From positions 20,389 to 84,388 of the forward strand of contig CAJXWP010000007.1 in NCBI GenBank assembly GCA_913062625.1: 64,000 bases of DNA, in the 5' to 3' direction. Of this stretch, positions 61,725 through 64,000 are shown in pieces. Within the stretch, counting starts at the first letter, position 1, and each line of letters starts with the position of its first letter. This DNA is from an uncultured Haliea sp. (GTDB lineage: Bacteria; Pseudomonadota; Gammaproteobacteria; Pseudomonadales; Halieaceae). The notes below the pieces were generated by a model that saw only the letters and a list, made by a program, of their open reading frames with translations, was not told the origin of the DNA and searched no databases. The position numbers and the translations under genes are program-made.

Positions 61725-62861
61725 ATGAATTTTGATTTTACAGAAGAGCAAAACATGCTCAGAGACAGTGTTGCACGTTTTGTGCAGGACAATTATACCT
61801 TCGACACACGCCAGCAGATTGCGGCCTCTGATACAGCGATGAGCGAGCAGAACTGGCAGACCTTTGCTGAGCTCGGCTGGCTTAGCATTCCGTTTGCTGA
61901 AGAGCATGGCGGGTTCGACGGTGACGCTGTTGATATCGTGTTAATGATGGAGCAATTGGGTAAGGGTTTGGTATTGGAGCCCTATCTAGCGACAGTCGTG
62001 TTATTCGGTGGCCTGCTGTCTCAGGGCGGCAACGCTCAACAGCAGTCGACAATCATCCCCACGATTATTGATGGCAGCTGCCAGGGCGCGTTCGCCTATG
62101 CTGAGCGCCAGAGTCGTTTCGAGTTGGCGGATGTTAAAACATTAGCCAAACCTAGCCCCGAAGGGTTTGTTCTCACCGGTGAAAAAGTGGTGGTGATCAA
62201 TGGTGCAAACGCGGCTCAATTTATTGTGTCTGCGCGCAGCAGTGGTGATCAGGCGGATGAAACAGGCATTAGCCTGTTCCTGCTTCCCGCTGACGCCAAA
62301 GGACTTATGATCACCCGTTACCGCATGATGGACGGACAGCTGGTTGCGAATCTTGTGCTGCAGGACGTTACTGTTAGTGGCAGTGCTTTAGTAGGCGAAC
62401 TTGATGCCGGCTATGCGCTGATGGAATCAGTGATTCTGCAGGCAAACGTGGCACTGGCGGCTGAGGCCGTAGGTATCATGCAGGAATTAAACACCAAGAC
62501 TCTTGAGTACTCCAAAACACGCGAACAGTTTGGTGTTGCCATCGGCAGTTTTCAGGCCCTGCAGCATCGTATGGTAGATACCTTTATGGCCTACGAGCAA
62601 GTGAAATCGCTCTTGTATCGCGCAGTCTGCGCAATGACCGATGAAACTCGAGACGCCGCTATAGCTGTTCACGCGTTGAAGGTCCTGCTTGATAAAAACA
62701 GTAAGCTGGTCTTCGGCGAGGCGATTCAGATTCATGGCGGCATGGGCCTTACCGACGAGCTGGATATAGGCCATTTCGCCAAGCGCCTGATGATGATTAA
62801 CACCACGTTCGGTGATGGGGATTTCCATCAGAGCAGGTTTAACGCACTGCGTTATAGCTAG
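61725..62861 (+). CDS. Acyl-CoA dehydrogenase, small subunit type
   Basis: Start at 61725, with AAGGG ahead; the longer frame begins inside the previous gene and is unlikely. 378 residues: E-L-G-W-L-S-I-P-F-A-E-E-H-G-G near 49-63, A-F-A-Y-A-E near 122-127 in place of the Q-x-x-S-E-P loop, T-G-E-K-V-V-V-I-N-G-A near 151-161, and I-H-G-G-M-G-L-T-D-E near 334-343. At the helix-G position the Glu seen in the large subunit is Gln239 (I-L-Q-A-N-V), and the Y-E-G-T-type Glu is also absent. Both catalytic-base positions are therefore empty, as expected for the non-catalytic partner of an alpha2beta2 enzyme. Confidence 0.9.
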   Translation: MNFDFTEEQNMLRDSVARFVQDNYTFDTRQQIAASDTAMSEQNWQTFAELGWLSIPFAEEHGGFDGDAVDIVLMMEQLGKGLVLEPYLATVVLFGGLLSQGGNAQQQSTIIPTIIDGSCQGAFAYAERQSRFELADVKTLAKPSPEGFVLTGEKVVVINGANAAQFIVSARSSGDQADETGISLFLLPADAKGLMITRYRMMDGQLVANLVLQDVTVSGSALVGELDAGYALMESVILQANVALAAEAVGIMQELNTKTLEYSKTREQFGVAIGSFQALQHRMVDTFMAYEQVKSLLYRAVCAMTDETRDAAIAVHALKVLLDKNSKLVFGEAIQIHGGMGLTDELDIGHFAKRLMMINTTFGDGDFHQSRFNALRYS

Positions 62862-63188
62862 TTAGCGGCTCCGGAAACGAGGCGCGGTAAATCTCCCGTG
62901 TCCGAGCAAGTTTGCTCATTCCCACAACCGACGGCAAGTCCGCCCACTATGAGAGCGGACGTTACCCTTTTTTTTAACTGCCTGCTTGGGGCTAGAGTGT
63001 GTCTGCCTTATTGGCTCTGCACCCGTCGCCCCTTTTTTCTTCCAGCAGATAACGCAGTGTACCGGCATCCTCAGCTGTTATGTCATCCGCGCTGACCGCT
63101 TGCGTGACAGCATTGCCGGTTTTATCTACCGTATGCCCCCCGGTGAGATCCGGCGTTAGCTCCGGATACATCGCCTTGCCAGTATTCG
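62862..63188. other. Region after the dehydrogenase pair, mostly small leftward ORF
   Basis: About 330 bases between the acyl-CoA dehydrogenase stop and the propeller-gene stop. The only frame with possible meaning is the leftward 66-codon ORF listed at 62992-63192. No repeat or hairpin stands out. Confidence 0.45.
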
Positions 63189-63192
63189 TCAT
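62992..63192 (-). CDS. Possible small protein coupled to the propeller gene
   Basis: 66 residues starting at an ATG that overlaps the TGA of the upstream propeller gene by four bases (ATGA). M-T-N-T-G-K-A-M-Y-P-E-L-T-P-D-L-T-G-G-H-T-V is Thr/Asp/Gly-rich; the tail L-R-Y-L-L-E-E-K-R is helical. No family recognised. Two explanations fit: a small translationally coupled protein, or the end of the propeller protein cut off by a frameshift. Confidence 0.35.
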   Translation of the reverse strand: MTNTGKAMYPELTPDLTGGHTVDKTGNAVTQAVSADDITAEDAGTLRYLLEEKRGDGCRANKADTL

Positions 63193-64000
63193 TCAGGCCG
63201 TCGAACCTGTCCAATTAGCGGATTCAGAACGGGGGACGCAATCCCGTAAATCACCGTAATTCCCGTACCGCCGCCACGAGTAGCCATCCTGCGGTCGGGG
63301 TCAGCATCTATAAGTGCCGGCATGTAGTCCCAATTATTTGCTATCCAGACATTGCCAGCATCATCGATCATAGTGTCTGTGACTTTTTGAATGATACCAG
63401 ATTGATAAAGGTGAATCAGATCTCCAGTTACATGGTTATCTGGGCAATTGTCTTCGCTTGTGCCACATATTTTAGCAAACCCTGATCCAAGGAAGTCGCT
63501 CGCATATACATTATCTTGACCATCGATGCTCACGCCCCAGACACCGTTTACACTGCCTTCAAGTATGCCCTCTTTAAGCACCTTACCTTCAGGTGATATC
63601 AGGGTCAGGTTACCCGATTTTTTCTCTACACCTTTCTTTTGGTTCGCTAAAATCTTTTCAAGATTGAGTTTAAACTCTTCGATAACAGTTGCCCCAGGCG
63701 GGATCTTCGCTATGGGGTAGCCCATTGAAAAGTTATTACCCACCCACACATTACCTACTGAATCTATAGCGATGCCTCTGGGAGCCACACCGCCAAGGGT
63801 TATCTGCTGTGCCTTATCTGGCGCATCAGCAGGAAATCTGGTGACAGTGACAGCCCCATTATTCGTAACCCAAACATGATTAGTATTATCGATTGCAACT
63901 GCAAATGGGCGATTTAAGCCTGAAACCTTAACAACTTCACCTTTAGTGTGATCGCCCTTGGGAAACCGAATGAGTTGGTTTAGCTGATTGTCGCAGACCC
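63189..64000 (-). CDS. NHL/six-bladed propeller protein, 5' end beyond the window
   Basis: The leftward frame is open from base 64000 down to the stop at 63189, with no stop in between, so the gene starts outside the window. The 270 visible residues are NHL-type blades: repeats of the form P-x-G-(I/V)-A-I-D-x-x-G-N-V-W-V-x-N (near 63788-63741 R-G-I-A-I-D-S-V-G-N-V-W-V-G-N-N; a second with A-V-A-I-D-N-T-N-H-V-W-V-T-N-N). The family includes streptogramin lyase (Vgb) and peptidylglycine lyase-like propellers, plus many scaffold proteins. The product is probably extracytoplasmic, but the signal peptide is not in view. A GTG at 63788 is not the true start, because coding blades continue upstream. 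Confidence 0.82.
   Translation of the reverse strand, partial: VCDNQLNQLIRFPKGDHTKGEVVKVSGLNRPFAVAIDNTNHVWVTNNGAVTVTRFPADAPDKAQQITLGGVAPRGIAIDSVGNVWVGNNFSMGYPIAKIPPGATVIEEFKLNLEKILANQKKGVEKKSGNLTLISPEGKVLKEGILEGSVNGVWGVSIDGQDNVYASDFLGSGFAKICGTSEDNCPDNHVTGDLIHLYQSGIIQKVTDTMIDDAGNVWIANNWDYMPALIDADPDRRMATRGGGTGITVIYGIASPVLNPLIGQVRRPE

Noticed and set aside
1..64000. tRNA, rRNA, CRISPR array, insertion sequence, prophage or integrase
   Set aside because: Looked for by pattern (tRNA ends, repeated spacers, transposase motifs, inverted terminal repeats) and not found. A search with dedicated RNA and repeat tools would be decisive.

Overview
The window looks like part of the chromosome of a marine, aerobic Gammaproteobacterium of the Cellvibrionales type (Halieaceae/Spongiibacteraceae-like). 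This rests on gene content: a YebC-family protein, gltBD, ferrochelatase, an OprI/Lpp-like lipoprotein, two RND efflux pairs, a CRY-DASH plus FeS-photolyase pair, TonB uptake, four cytochromes P450 and paired acyl-CoA dehydrogenases. Taxonomy is an inference. No rRNA, tRNA, CRISPR array, insertion sequence or prophage was seen.

Layout. 1-5.7 kb: edge of a small lipoprotein, a YebC-family regulator, a cut-down cytochrome oxidase subunit II remnant, nitronate monooxygenase, a small Cys-rich protein, an alpha/beta hydrolase and a GNAT. 6.3-26.2 kb: an accessory catabolic island holding an amidohydrolase, a broken SDR, a TonB receptor, a leftward operon (NTF2-like, CYP51-like P450, ferredoxin, NAD-dependent epimerase/3beta-HSD-like, MaoC), a luciferase-like monooxygenase, a PQQ-type propeller, an unknown 417-residue protein, a TetR regulator and three more P450s. 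A cell-envelope patch (SGNH hydrolase, two L,D-transpeptidases either side of an Lpp-like lipoprotein) lies before the last P450. 26.7-32.7 kb: gltBD. 32.9-38.5 kb: AP2-domain protein, a Fur-box divergent promoter, MtfA peptidase, a short BCCT transporter and a GMC oxidoreductase. 38.8-42.1 kb: photolyase pair and a 3D-domain lipoprotein. 42.7-50.4 kb: RND pump, PPOX/DCC pair, HNH plus Cho nuclease pair, alpha/beta hydrolase. 50.6-55.3 kb: MsrB, SDR, dienelactone hydrolase, a dead AraC remnant, ferrochelatase. 55.5-64 kb: second RND pump, an acyl-CoA dehydrogenase pair, and an NHL-propeller protein running off the right edge.

The strongest system-level signal is in the 8-20 kb island. A 16-bp palindrome, TATAGTTGCAACTATA, and two 13/16 relatives lie in three promoter regions: in front of the TonB receptor, between the P450/ferredoxin operon and the luciferase-like monooxygenase, and between the TetR gene and the unknown 417-residue protein. 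In each case the site overlaps plausible -35/-10 elements. I infer a TetR-controlled regulon for uptake and oxidation of a hydrophobic, possibly sterol- or terpenoid-like, compound. The substrate is not shown by the sequence.

Other notable points: the epimerase of that operon has no ATG/GTG/TTG start for its nucleotide-binding motif; an SDR has lost about 115 codons; and the acyl-CoA dehydrogenase pair looks like an alpha2beta2 enzyme with its catalytic Glu in only one subunit.
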